From Fibrobacter succinogenes (GTDB taxonomy: Bacteria > Fibrobacterota > Fibrobacteria > Fibrobacterales > Fibrobacteraceae), in NCBI GenBank assembly GCA_902799745.1, contig CADCBQ010000013.1, forward strand, positions 55,280 through 119,279: a stretch of DNA of 64,000 bases. Reading direction: 5' to 3'. Position numbers and translations under genes: made by a program. The notes under the pieces are model-generated. The model had not been told where the DNA came from. It was given only the letters and a program-made list of their open reading frames with translations, and made no database searches. Position 1 is the stretch's first letter. The number at the start of each line of letters is the position of its first letter. Shown here piece by piece: positions 9,327 to 17,941 of this stretch.

Positions 9327-11222
9327 ATGGTGTTCAACAAGATTCTTCCCCCCGTCCTCGCGATTACGGCTCTTAGTGCAAGTAGCCTGTTCGCTGCTAC
9401 GGCCTACCACAACCAGGTCGGTTTCTTGACTAAGGGTCAAAAGCAAATGGCTGTTGTCGGCGCCGAAGGCAAAGAAATCGTTTTCAAGACCTCTAGCGGT
9501 ACCGAAGTTCTAAAAGTGACCGCCCCCGAAGCCGAAATCTGGGTTCCGGCAGGCGACACCGCCGCATCCCTGGTCGATTTCTCTGAAATCCAGACCGCCG
9601 GCAAGTACCAGGCCTACATCGATGACGAACCAATCGGCCATCCCATCACCATTGGCGACAACGCCCTCGAAGAAGCAGGCAAGGCCTCGATCAAGTTCTT
9701 CTATTTCCAGCGCGCATCAACAGCTCTTGAAGAAGAATACGCCGGCATTTACGCCCGCGCCGCAGGCCACCCGGATACGGCTGTCAAGTACCACAAATCT
9801 ACCGGCAAGACCGATCTCGACGCCACCTTTAACGGTTCCAAGGGTTGGTACGACGCTGGTGACTACGGCAAGTACATCGTGAACTCCGGTATTTCGACTT
9901 ATACCTTGCTGCAGCTTTACCAGCAGAACAAGGCCTATTACGATACTCTCAACTTGAACATTCCTGAAAGCAAGAACGATGTCCCGGACCTGTTGGACGA
10001 AATCCGCTGGAATCTGGACTGGATGCTCACCATGCAAGACGATGATGGTGGCGTATTCCACAAGCTGACCACCAAGCAGTTCGCCGGCACCATCATGCCC
10101 GCCAAGGCAACCGCCCAGCGCTACGCTATCGGTAAGGCTGTCGAAGCAACTTGGGACTTCGCCGCAGTCGTTACGCTTGCCTCCGAAATTTACAAGCCTT
10201 ACGATCCTGAATTCGCAGAAAAGTGCATCGTTGCCGCCCAAAAGGCTCACAACTGGGCAATGGAACACCCCTACGAAATCTACGAACAACCCAGCGATGT
10301 AGGCACCGGCTCTTATACGGGCGCTGCCGACTGGGCATCCAAACTTTGGACTCTCATCGAAATGTACCGCGTCAGTGGCGACACAGCTGTAGCAACCGCC
10401 ATCAAGAAGCTTCCCATCAACAACAAGAAGGCAAAGCTTCAGAGCTGGCAGAACAACTACATGCTCGGAATTTTCTCCATCGCCATGAGCCCCGATGCCT
10501 TCGAGCCCGAAATGGTGGATTCTGCAAACGCCATCATCATCAACATGGCTGACAGTTTCATCAAGTCTCTGGACAAGAACGGCTACGGCATCGCTCTCGA
10601 TAAAGACGACTTCTACTGGGGTTCCAACGGTGTTGCCGCCAACAAGGGCATGGTCCTGGTTCACGCCTACATTCTGACCAAGGAAGAAAAGTACCTGAAC
10701 GCCGTCCAAGGCATTGTGGACTACATCTTGGGCCGCAACCCCATTGACAAATCTTACCTCACCGGCTACGGTGTCAATCCGGTCATGAATCCGCACCACC
10801 GCGTAAGCCAGGCAGACAGCATTGAAGCACCTGTTCCGGGAATGATTGCCGGCGGCGCCAACGCTTCGGCTACGGATTGCGCCAAGCAATACAATAATGC
10901 AAATGCGGTTGCCAAATCCTACTACGACAATTCCTGCAGCTACGCAACCAACGAAGTGGCCATCAACTGGAACGCCCCCTTCGCCTACATTATCGGAAGC
11001 CTGCAAGCCATTGCATCTACCGGTAACACATACGACATCAAGACTCCGGTCAACGCCAAGTACGAACTGACCACGATTCCGGCAGCCCGCAGCCGCATCA
11101 AGCTCGCCAAGCCTCAAGAAGGCAAGCGCCTCGTGATGCGCGGCAAAAAGGTCCAGGTGGAATACACCGACAAAAACGGAATCAAGAGCTACTTCAGCAT
11201 TGGCGGCAAAAGAGTCCGCTAA
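9327..11222 (+). CDS. GH9 cellulase with N-terminal Ig-like domain
   Basis: Secreted endoglucanase-type enzyme. A signal peptide (cleavage near LFAA, about residue 22) precedes a CelD-type Ig-like domain (about 24-105). The (alpha/alpha)6 GH9 catalytic domain (about 110-580) has the nucleophilic-water-binding DAGDYGKY near 174, the conserved NPHHR near 488 and the general-acid Glu in NEVAINWNAPF near 543. The last 45 residues are a short Lys/Arg-rich tail (RGKKVQVEYTDKNG ... GGKRVR) like the basic terminal domains described for Fibrobacter cellulases. It lacks a recognisable carbohydrate-binding module. It is monocistronic and ends at a shared bidirectional terminator. Confidence 0.93.
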   Translation: MVFNKILPPVLAITALSASSLFAATAYHNQVGFLTKGQKQMAVVGAEGKEIVFKTSSGTEVLKVTAPEAEIWVPAGDTAASLVDFSEIQTAGKYQAYIDDEPIGHPITIGDNALEEAGKASIKFFYFQRASTALEEEYAGIYARAAGHPDTAVKYHKSTGKTDLDATFNGSKGWYDAGDYGKYIVNSGISTYTLLQLYQQNKAYYDTLNLNIPESKNDVPDLLDEIRWNLDWMLTMQDDDGGVFHKLTTKQFAGTIMPAKATAQRYAIGKAVEATWDFAAVVTLASEIYKPYDPEFAEKCIVAAQKAHNWAMEHPYEIYEQPSDVGTGSYTGAADWASKLWTLIEMYRVSGDTAVATAIKKLPINNKKAKLQSWQNNYMLGIFSIAMSPDAFEPEMVDSANAIIINMADSFIKSLDKNGYGIALDKDDFYWGSNGVAANKGMVLVHAYILTKEEKYLNAVQGIVDYILGRNPIDKSYLTGYGVNPVMNPHHRVSQADSIEAPVPGMIAGGANASATDCAKQYNNANAVAKSYYDNSCSYATNEVAINWNAPFAYIIGSLQAIASTGNTYDIKTPVNAKYELTTIPAARSRIKLAKPQEGKRLVMRGKKVQVEYTDKNGIKSYFSIGGKRVR

Positions 11223-11258
11223 CTGAAACAAAAGCCTCCCAATCCCACCCAATACAAA

Positions 11259-11290
11259 ACAAATGCAGCATCGAATGATGCTGCATTTGT
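11259..11290. terminator. bidirectional terminator between GH9 and coaE
   Basis: A perfect 14-bp inverted repeat (ACAAATGCAGCATC / GATGCTGCATTTGT) with a GAAT loop, exactly between the convergent GH9 and coaE genes. Its right edge touches the coaE stop codon. T-tracts are weak on both sides. Confidence 0.75.
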
Positions 11291-11856
11291 TATATCAAGC
11301 TCTTGATTGCATTTTGCAATTGTGCTTCGTCGCCAGAATTATCAATAAAGCGAATTTTCTTGCCAGGGAAAAGCCGATGCCATTCATCTTCGCTGTCTTT
11401 AGCCGACTGCAATTCAATACGACGTTCTGCATCCGCTTCGCTAAAGCCACGATTTGCAATCAATCGATTCTTGCGAACTTCGCGAGCGGCGCTCACCACC
11501 CAGATTTCATCGAGTTTAGCCACCAATTCCGGCACATTTTCGAACAAGGCTGCTTCTACAAACGCCGGATTTGCACGGAGCAGATACTGCGTGAGCACCG
11601 GATAAATAAGCGTTTCTAAGCGCACCCTGGCAGAAGCATCTTTAAAAACCAAATCTGCCATACGGCTCCGGCTAATGCCCTTTTCAGTCAGCATGTCTTC
11701 GCCGAATTCCTTGGCAATCGCCGCTCTCAAATTCTTGTCGTCACGATACAAGTGATGCACCGCCACATCCGCGTCAATCACGCGAATTTTCTTGTCGCGC
11801 AAAATGCGACCGACAAGCGACTTTCCCGCACCAATTGTACCTGTAATTCCAATCAT
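11290..11856 (-). CDS. coaE: dephospho-CoA kinase
   Basis: Last enzyme of coenzyme A synthesis; phosphorylates the 3'-OH of the dephospho-CoA ribose with ATP. The P-loop GTIGAGKS lies at residues 6-13, followed by the family's IDADVAVHHLY substrate motif; 188 aa is about the usual length. Its ATG overlaps the stop codon of the upstream transporter gene by one base (TAATG), so translation is probably coupled. The two genes are not functionally related in an obvious way. Confidence 0.93.
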   Translation of the reverse strand: MIGITGTIGAGKSLVGRILRDKKIRVIDADVAVHHLYRDDKNLRAAIAKEFGEDMLTEKGISRSRMADLVFKDASARVRLETLIYPVLTQYLLRANPAFVEAALFENVPELVAKLDEIWVVSAAREVRKNRLIANRGFSEADAERRIELQSAKDSEDEWHRLFPGKKIRFIDNSGDEAQLQNAIKSLI

Positions 11857-12725
11857 TACTTACCGAGAGCGATTAGACAAATACCCAAAATCACGCCAAG
11901 CAAGGCGACAAATTTCATCTTGCTCTTGCGTTCCTTGAAAAGTAGTAAACCCGCAAAGAACGAAATCAAAACACTAGAGCGACGGAACACCGTAATAATC
12001 GAAATCAAGGCATCCGGGTCACTTACGGCCACAAAATAGCAACGATCTGCAACAATCAAAAGGATTGCGACCAGCACCATGGACCAACGGAACTGAAACG
12101 GAGTCGTCTTGTGACGCGTCGGGAACCAAGTGATAGCACAAATCACAAACTGCCAAAGCATCATGTAAATACTGAACCAAACCTGAACCGTAAGCGGGTC
12201 AAAGTTCATACGCTGCAAAATGAACTTGTCGTAAACGCCACTGCATGCCGCAAGAATCGTCCCCAGCACCATGCAGATTACCCAACCGTTGCTAAAGAAA
12301 TGTCCCATTTCTTTACGGCCCGCAAGGCTAAGCCCCACATACGAACAAATACAGATGGCAACACCCGCCCACTGGAGCGCAAAAGGACGTTCTCCCATGA
12401 ACGTGACCGCAATGAAAATCGTAAATACAGGCGCAAGCGCGCGGATCGTAGTCGCAATGCTCAACGGCAAATGAGCCAAGGCGTTGTAAGTCAAAATCCA
12501 GCTACCGCCCACAATGGCAGCCTTACCAAACAGGTAAACATGGCTCTGCAAGGGCAAGCTTTCACAATGCCCCGTCAAAAGGAGCGGGCTCATGAAAAGG
12601 GCGTAAAAAGCGCTGCAAAAGAACAGGGTTACACGAACCGCATTATCTTGCACCGATTTTTTCTTGGCGAGGTCGTAACACCCCAAAAAGAACGCCGACA
12701 GAAGGGCTAGAATAAACCATGACAT
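11856..12725 (-). CDS. EamA/DMT-family transporter
   Basis: A 289-aa membrane protein with about ten hydrophobic segments in two EamA repeats; the second half starts near residue 150. The substrate is unknown; DMT exporters move amino acids, nucleotides or drugs. ATG 12725 is preceded by TAAATT nine bases upstream and no Shine-Dalgarno, fitting a very short leader. It forms a two-gene operon with coaE. The upstream spacer is shared with the divergent mscL promoter. Confidence 0.85.
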   Translation of the reverse strand: MSWFILALLSAFFLGCYDLAKKKSVQDNAVRVTLFFCSAFYALFMSPLLLTGHCESLPLQSHVYLFGKAAIVGGSWILTYNALAHLPLSIATTIRALAPVFTIFIAVTFMGERPFALQWAGVAICICSYVGLSLAGRKEMGHFFSNGWVICMVLGTILAACSGVYDKFILQRMNFDPLTVQVWFSIYMMLWQFVICAITWFPTRHKTTPFQFRWSMVLVAILLIVADRCYFVAVSDPDALISIITVFRRSSVLISFFAGLLLFKERKSKMKFVALLGVILGICLIALGK

Positions 12726-12807
12726 AACAACCCAAATTTAGAAAACCCTCTTGCCAAAGCGATATTTTAAACATATTTTTATCTTAACTTCAACAAAAGG
12801 AACCAAT

Positions 12808-13251
12808 ATGGGTATCAAAGGTAAAGCAACATCCCTTCTCGAAGAGTTCAAAGCCTTCGCATTCAAGGGAAACATCGTCGATATGGCTATCGGTGTTATC
12901 ATCGGTGGCGCATTCGGTAAAATCGTGACTTCCTTCGTGAACGACATCGTGATGCCGTGCGTTACGGCAATCATCGCCATGGGCGGCGGTAAAGATGCTG
13001 GCGAAGGCCTCAAGTCTCTTTCCTATACGACTGCCCAGGGTGTAGCAATCCCTTACGGTAGCTTTATCGGTGGCATCGTCGACTTCCTCATCGTCGCCAT
13101 CGTGGTGTTCATCGTGATGAAGAAGTTCCTCGGCTTCATGCAGAACATGCGCAAGAAAGAAGAAGAAGCCCCGGCTGCACCTCCGGCACCTCCTGAACCG
13201 TCTGCCGAAGAAAAGCTTCTCACCGAAATCCGTGACTTGCTGAAAAAATAG
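12808..13251 (+). CDS. mscL: large-conductance mechanosensitive channel MscL
   Basis: Homopentameric inner-membrane channel that opens under membrane tension to release solutes during hypo-osmotic shock. The conserved N-terminal helix and first membrane segment (FKAFAFKGNIVDMAIGVIIG) and the second segment (VDFLIVAIVVFIVMKK) are clear, followed by a Pro/Ala hinge and a C-terminal charged helix (EEKLLTEIRDLL). The start at 12808 is chosen over the longer frame from 12751 because AAAAGGA precedes it and the family begins there; length is then the usual 147 aa. Confidence 0.95.
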   Translation: MGIKGKATSLLEEFKAFAFKGNIVDMAIGVIIGGAFGKIVTSFVNDIVMPCVTAIIAMGGGKDAGEGLKSLSYTTAQGVAIPYGSFIGGIVDFLIVAIVVFIVMKKFLGFMQNMRKKEEEAPAAPPAPPEPSAEEKLLTEIRDLLKK

Positions 13252-13354
13252 TAGACAGTTCGAGGTAAACAGTAGACTGTAAAAAATGCCCCGGCTCTCC
13301 GGGGCTTTTTTTTATCAAAATACCGTCTACTTCCTACCGCCTACCGTCTACTTT
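13250..13354. repeat. GTAGAC-type direct repeats flanking a terminator
   Basis: Short near-tandem units of GTAGAC/GTAGG occur on both sides of the mscL/recF terminator: 13250-13280 (AGTAGACAGT, AACAGTAGACTGT) and, in reverse orientation, 13320-13354 (GTAGACGGTAGGCGGTAG). The second block supplies the last codons and the stop of recF, so its C-terminal VDGRR comes from repeat sequence. Confidence 0.55.
13281..13313. terminator. bidirectional terminator between mscL and recF
   Basis: GCCCCGG/CCGGGGC stem (13288-13294/13299-13305) with a CTCT loop, an A-run on the left and eight T on the right. It can end both convergent transcripts. Confidence 0.92.
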
Positions 13355-14545
13355 AATTTCCGCTTCAGCGGTAAACGGCAATTCTTCTAGCTGCGGAGTC
13401 GCAATAATCACCTGGCACGCCTTTTCGCGAATGAGCGACGCCACCGCATCGCGGCGGTTCACGTCGAGTTCTGCAAAAATATCGTCCAGCAAAAGAATCG
13501 GCTTACTCAAGTAACGGGTCGCGACATCGACTGCGGCAAAGCGCATGGCGACCGCAGCGCAACGGCACTGCCCCTGCGATCCCGAAGTTCGCATTTCAGC
13601 GCCACCGATACAGACTCCCAAGTCATCCTTATGCGGACCCGAGAGCGTAATTCCTTGAATCTTTTCGGCAAATTCCAAGCCGGCGAGTTTACGGCGATAA
13701 GCCTCCCGCAGAGCGTTTTCGTCAACGGAGCCATCCTCCGACTCGTCCGAATCCGACGCAATGTAGTCAACCGTTTTATCTGCCGCCATTGCCACCTTGT
13801 CAAGTTCCGAATCGTCCAAAAATTCAGCACCGTCAAGCGCGTCAAGCTCTTTGAGAATGGAGCTCTTGTAGGCACATGTAATTTCATCTACCCCGCTCGA
13901 AAGTTTGCGGTAATAGTCCGTAATGATCGGCGAAATTTCTTTGGAAAGTTCGATACGGGCAGCCCAAAGCTTGGCGCCCAAATCAACAAGTTGCTCCGTC
14001 AAAACCTGAAAGAGTTCTTCGCCACCAGTCGCAACACCTTCTCGTTTGAACTGGCGCAGCCATTGGTTGCGCTGCTGCAGCACACGGCGGTAGCGTTTAA
14101 GAACAGCTGCATTCGCCTGCGAACGGTAGCAAAGGATTTCGTCAAGCCAATGCCTACGCACTTCGGGCGCGCCACGCAAAAGTTCAATATCCGAAGGTTG
14201 CATGATTACCGCCGGAATGTTCCCGAACAAGGCGGTTACCGACTTGAGGCTTTCACCATTCTCGCGAACTTCGCAACCGCGCCGACCCACGCGTACCGCG
14301 CGCGTCGTGACGCGTCCAGCCTCTTCAAAAGTCGCTCGGACAATCAGCTCGTCGCCATTCCAGGCGATCATTTCCTTTAAATCTCGGGCCCTAAACGAGA
14401 ACCCCTGCGCAAGCAGATGAACCGATTCCAGGATAGAGGTCTTTCCACAGCCATTCGGTCCATGAACCACCGTAATGCCAGGCCCGAACTCAGTCTCAAA
14501 CCCGGTAATACTGCGTACACCCTCTATAAAAATTTTTGAAATCAC
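13334..14545 (-). CDS. recF: DNA replication and repair protein RecF
   Basis: SMC-like ATPase that helps load RecA at single-strand gaps with RecO and RecR. Walker A is GPNGCGKTS near residue 31; the ABC-type signature SGSQGQ and Walker B with the D-loop (LLLDDIFAELD) lie in the last quarter. At 403 aa it is somewhat longer than typical, with an acidic insertion near residues 235-265. It is the last gene of the reverse operon 17822-13334 and overlaps the PorV-like gene by four bases (ATGA). That gene context is unusual for recF, which normally lies beside dnaN. Confidence 0.93.
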   Translation of the reverse strand: MISKIFIEGVRSITGFETEFGPGITVVHGPNGCGKTSILESVHLLAQGFSFRARDLKEMIAWNGDELIVRATFEEAGRVTTRAVRVGRRGCEVRENGESLKSVTALFGNIPAVIMQPSDIELLRGAPEVRRHWLDEILCYRSQANAAVLKRYRRVLQQRNQWLRQFKREGVATGGEELFQVLTEQLVDLGAKLWAARIELSKEISPIITDYYRKLSSGVDEITCAYKSSILKELDALDGAEFLDDSELDKVAMAADKTVDYIASDSDESEDGSVDENALREAYRRKLAGLEFAEKIQGITLSGPHKDDLGVCIGGAEMRTSGSQGQCRCAAVAMRFAAVDVATRYLSKPILLLDDIFAELDVNRRDAVASLIREKACQVIIATPQLEELPFTAEAEIKVDGRR

Positions 14546-15573
14546 GGAATAGCGCCCCGGAGTCCAAAGCTAAGCGGAGTCCAAATTCCCGCTTCCGTTT
14601 CGTAAATCAAGGCATAGTTCACATCGAACGGGTACTTCTTTTTCCCGATGCGAATCTGGAACTTGTAGCCGGCACCCACCGTCCAGTCCAAATCATCCAT
14701 ACCCAGACGGAGCGTGCCATCGGGAATCACTTCGCATTCAAAGCCTACACGGCCCGTCCACACATGCAGATCAGGGTCAAAGGCCAACAGCGTGTCGGCA
14801 ATCTGGTAGTCGATCGCTTCCATCCAAGCGTACACCGGTTTACCCATCACCTTGGAACGGTAGCCTACACCTATCTGCAGAACCTTCGGGCGAACGCCAT
14901 CGGTACTTTCGACAGAGTTGTCGGTACTCGTGTTTTTGCTCCACCTGGCCGATAAATTTTCGCTAAAGCTCAAGTTACGCACCACCACCGAGGTAGACCA
15001 CTTGTCATTCCATTGCCTAAGCCAGCTCAAGTTGAGCGTCACCGGGCTACGGTAATCGTCTACCAGTTCAATGCCGTCGTAATACTCCGAGATATCCATG
15101 TTGTCGTAACTCATCGAAAGCGACAAGCCAAAGGCATCGCGACGCGTGGCGCGGTACGCAAAGCCCAGGTACATCATGGTAAAGTAAGGCGTTGCCGTTC
15201 CCATGGTTTCGTCATCTTCGTTAATCACGTCGAAGTTCAGATCACCACGGTAAAGCATCGCAAAGCCGACACCCATACGTTTGCCGACCTTGGATTCCAA
15301 GCCCAAGGAACCGCCCATACGGTCAAGGTCTCGCTTTTCTGCGTTCAATGTGTACACAAAGTTTTCACGGAAGCCGAGAATTGCCGGGTTCCAATAAGCC
15401 GCAGGCATCGACGCCGTATCCGCAGAGCCCGTATTGCCACGGCCCAATTCGCGCGTTCCCGCACCCATACGTTCTACGAAACCATCAAAGCCACCGAGCG
15501 TTGCCTTTTTCCCCGCAAACGCAGAAGAAGCAACCGAAAGAACTATTGCAAAAAGCAGCAAGAACTTTTTCAT
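14542..15573 (-). CDS. PorV/PorQ-like outer-membrane beta-barrel protein
   Basis: A 343-aa protein with a signal peptide (cleavage near AFA-G, residue 20), followed by the glycine-rich opening typical of the PorV/PorQ and FadL-like group (GAGTRELGRGNTGSAD, MPAAYWNPAIL) and then alternating aromatic beta-strands. PorV proteins are outer-membrane components of type IX secretion, where they shuttle cargo to the attachment complex. It sits directly between a propeller protein with a FlgD-like C-terminus and recF, with 1- and 4-base overlaps. A type IX role is inference. Confidence 0.7.
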   Translation of the reverse strand: MKKFLLLFAIVLSVASSAFAGKKATLGGFDGFVERMGAGTRELGRGNTGSADTASMPAAYWNPAILGFRENFVYTLNAEKRDLDRMGGSLGLESKVGKRMGVGFAMLYRGDLNFDVINEDDETMGTATPYFTMMYLGFAYRATRRDAFGLSLSMSYDNMDISEYYDGIELVDDYRSPVTLNLSWLRQWNDKWSTSVVVRNLSFSENLSARWSKNTSTDNSVESTDGVRPKVLQIGVGYRSKVMGKPVYAWMEAIDYQIADTLLAFDPDLHVWTGRVGFECEVIPDGTLRLGMDDLDWTVGAGYKFQIRIGKKKYPFDVNYALIYETEAGIWTPLSFGLRGAIP

Positions 15574-17174
15574 TACTTGTGCCCTCCCAAGGTCATCACC
15601 TTGCCCCAGCCAACATGGCCGTGATTATCCTTGACGCGTACATAGTACACACCCATCGTGCAGGGCCTTCCTGCCTTGTCGTAGCCATCCCAGAAGTCTT
15701 CTTTCGGATTCGTGCTGCGGGAATCGTCGGAATCGCGATGGGCATCCTTCACGATTGTACGAACCTTACGCATGTCGTAGCTGAACACGTCAATCGTAAT
15801 CTTCGATTCCTTGCTCACCTTGTAAGACACCAGCGACTGGTCACCCGCCGTTATCACCGACGGCACCATACGAATGGTTCCAAGGTTTCCGCCAAGTTTT
15901 GCACGGTTCAAGACGACATTCCACGTCTTTCCGGAATCCGCCGAAACAGAAATACCGTTTCCGTAAGTCGAAATGGCAAGGCCTTCGGTATTCTTACTGA
16001 GCGGGAAAGAGCAAATAGACGTAATGATGACATCTCGGTCGGTCGCTCCCGTTGCATAGCCGTACAGCCACTGATTCTTGCCGTCATCATCCATATCCCA
16101 AGCGCGAACCCCGGTAGAATCCAGCTTAAAGTATCCACCGACAGAATATCCAGGGCCAAGGACACCGACATACGCCACGTTTCCAATAAAGGCAACGCTA
16201 CTCACCGTGTAGTCGCCATCGTCATAGACATCTTTCTTTTGTTTCTTGCCAGCCGTATCCAAGAAATCGACCTTCACGAAATCCTTGGCGCCATCACGGA
16301 GCACCCACAAGGCGCCCTTCATCGACTCCTTTTCCATACGCGAGGTTTCGGCAATAATCGTCAACGGATCGCCGCCCATCCAAAGTCCCGTTACGCGGGC
16401 ATTCGTATCAAGAGAAGTCGAAATTTTCGAGACCTTGCCATCGGCGGTGCGTTTCCACAAGCCCTTCGAAGTCGCAAGCCAGAGGTCGCCCGTTGTCGGG
16501 TTCTGTTTCACGTCGAAAACACGCGGATTCACATCGTTTTTCCACTTGTAATTCGCCTTCGCCGTATCGAGCGTTCCCGTTTTCAGGTTCAACTGGAACA
16601 TCCCCTGTTTTGAACTGTTTCCCGAAACATCGTAAAGTCCAAGGCCAGCAGCACCGCGAGCCATCCAAAGTTGTTTTTTAGTGGAATCATACGCAAAACC
16701 GCTCACGGCATAATACATGGCCGTATCCAGATCCTGCAAAGCTTCGGGAACAGAAAGCGGAGTTTCGATCAAGTTGTCAATTCCGCGGACCGAAAAAAAG
16801 CCTTCCGGCTGCAACGGGTAACCATCATCGTTCAAGCCAAACATCGGAAGCACGTAACCGAGTTTACCTGCATAGATCGACGGGGTGCGGCGATGTTCAG
16901 CAAGCACATCGCTAAAGATGCCATATTGAACCGCGGTCATCGAATCGGACACCTGTTCCTGCTTGGGGTCGGATACCTTAACGCCCAAGACACCCTCGCT
17001 CAGGTTCAAAAAGGTCACGCCACTATAGATGTCACCTCGGGAAAACACCCAAAGGCTCCCGACTTTACCCGTCGGGTTGACATTCAACGTATAGTTACTG
17101 AACAGCGTTTCTGCCGCAAACGCCGGCATCGCAGCAAGCGCAAGCCACAAACATTTTTTTAGCATCGTCTTCAT
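15573..17174 (-). CDS. secreted beta-propeller protein with FlgD-like C-terminal domain
   Basis: A 533-aa exported protein. After a signal peptide (AFAAE) there are repeated propeller-like segments (LWMARGAAGLGLYDV, LWLATSKGLWKRTADGKV), as in two-component-regulator propellers. The last 80 residues form a FlgD/Ig-like domain ending in the WDGYDKAGRPC ... GVYYVRV motif that is common on type IX secretion clients. PorZ of the type IX attachment complex also combines propellers with such an end domain, so a PorZ-like role beside the PorV-like gene is possible. Two ATGs (17174, 17165) are both usable. Confidence 0.6.
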   Translation of the reverse strand: MKTMLKKCLWLALAAMPAFAAETLFSNYTLNVNPTGKVGSLWVFSRGDIYSGVTFLNLSEGVLGVKVSDPKQEQVSDSMTAVQYGIFSDVLAEHRRTPSIYAGKLGYVLPMFGLNDDGYPLQPEGFFSVRGIDNLIETPLSVPEALQDLDTAMYYAVSGFAYDSTKKQLWMARGAAGLGLYDVSGNSSKQGMFQLNLKTGTLDTAKANYKWKNDVNPRVFDVKQNPTTGDLWLATSKGLWKRTADGKVSKISTSLDTNARVTGLWMGGDPLTIIAETSRMEKESMKGALWVLRDGAKDFVKVDFLDTAGKKQKKDVYDDGDYTVSSVAFIGNVAYVGVLGPGYSVGGYFKLDSTGVRAWDMDDDGKNQWLYGYATGATDRDVIITSICSFPLSKNTEGLAISTYGNGISVSADSGKTWNVVLNRAKLGGNLGTIRMVPSVITAGDQSLVSYKVSKESKITIDVFSYDMRKVRTIVKDAHRDSDDSRSTNPKEDFWDGYDKAGRPCTMGVYYVRVKDNHGHVGWGKVMTLGGHK

Positions 17175-17177
17175 AAA

Positions 17178-17822
17178 TTACCGCATGTCAATTTCATCAA
17201 CGCCTTTCACAGGCTTGTACTTGAAGTCTTCGGGTTTCCAGGACTTGACCACGGACAAGTTCACGATATTGTACCACGAACCGTTCCCGGAAGGATCCAC
17301 CGTGTAAAGACGCTTGGGAGAAAAATCCTTTTGGGAAAGCCAGACTTCCATTTGCGTAAACTGGCCCTTGTATTTAGAAGGATCAAGCTTAAGCACCCAC
17401 ATTTTCTGCTTGTTGAACTCACCTTCCGAAATTTCCTTGGCCTTGCAGTTCAGGTACTTGAACAAAAGTTCCGACGGATGCAAGGAACTCGACAGATCTT
17501 CGACCGACTTGATCAGCACCTGCTTCTGTTCCACATTGTGCTGCCACAGGTTTTCACCATCGCTATAGAACTTAATACCTGCCATATCCAGCACAAAGCG
17601 GTCACCTTCGGCCACCAAAAGCTTTCCTCCCTGCGAGGCGATATCCGGGGAATCGGCGTAAAAGACCTGTACCCTAAATTCCAAATTCCAGGCCTTACCC
17701 GACTTGAACCAGGCCTTGGATTTTTCCATAGCCTCGTCAGCAGATAACGCAAAAGCGGCGTTCACGGCAAACGCCAATAAAATTACAAACAGCCTAACAA
17801 TCTTAATGCGATTGAACATCAA
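17178..17822 (-). CDS. LolA-like periplasmic lipoprotein carrier
   Basis: A 214-aa exported protein whose body matches the LolA/LolB fold in pattern: WNLEFRVQVFYADSP, a strand with GGKLLVAEGDRFVLDM, SDGENLWQHN, and the late KLDPSKYKGQFTQMEVWL. LolA carries lipoproteins from the inner to the outer membrane; this genome segment is very rich in lipoproteins. It is the first gene of the reverse operon LolA-propeller-PorV-recF. Whether it is the main LolA or a specialised paralogue serving its neighbours is open. Confidence 0.75.
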   Translation of the reverse strand: MMFNRIKIVRLFVILLAFAVNAAFALSADEAMEKSKAWFKSGKAWNLEFRVQVFYADSPDIASQGGKLLVAEGDRFVLDMAGIKFYSDGENLWQHNVEQKQVLIKSVEDLSSSLHPSELLFKYLNCKAKEISEGEFNKQKMWVLKLDPSKYKGQFTQMEVWLSQKDFSPKRLYTVDPSGNGSWYNIVNLSVVKSWKPEDFKYKPVKGVDEIDMR

Positions 17823-17941
17823 GTGACCTCTTGGATAGGAATATGGGCAAATTTACAAAATTCGCACACGCTTTAATTGGCTTTTTGGCTTGGATATTTC
17901 TATCTTTGCACAAGAAATTTTAAATCATATTGGAAACTGAT

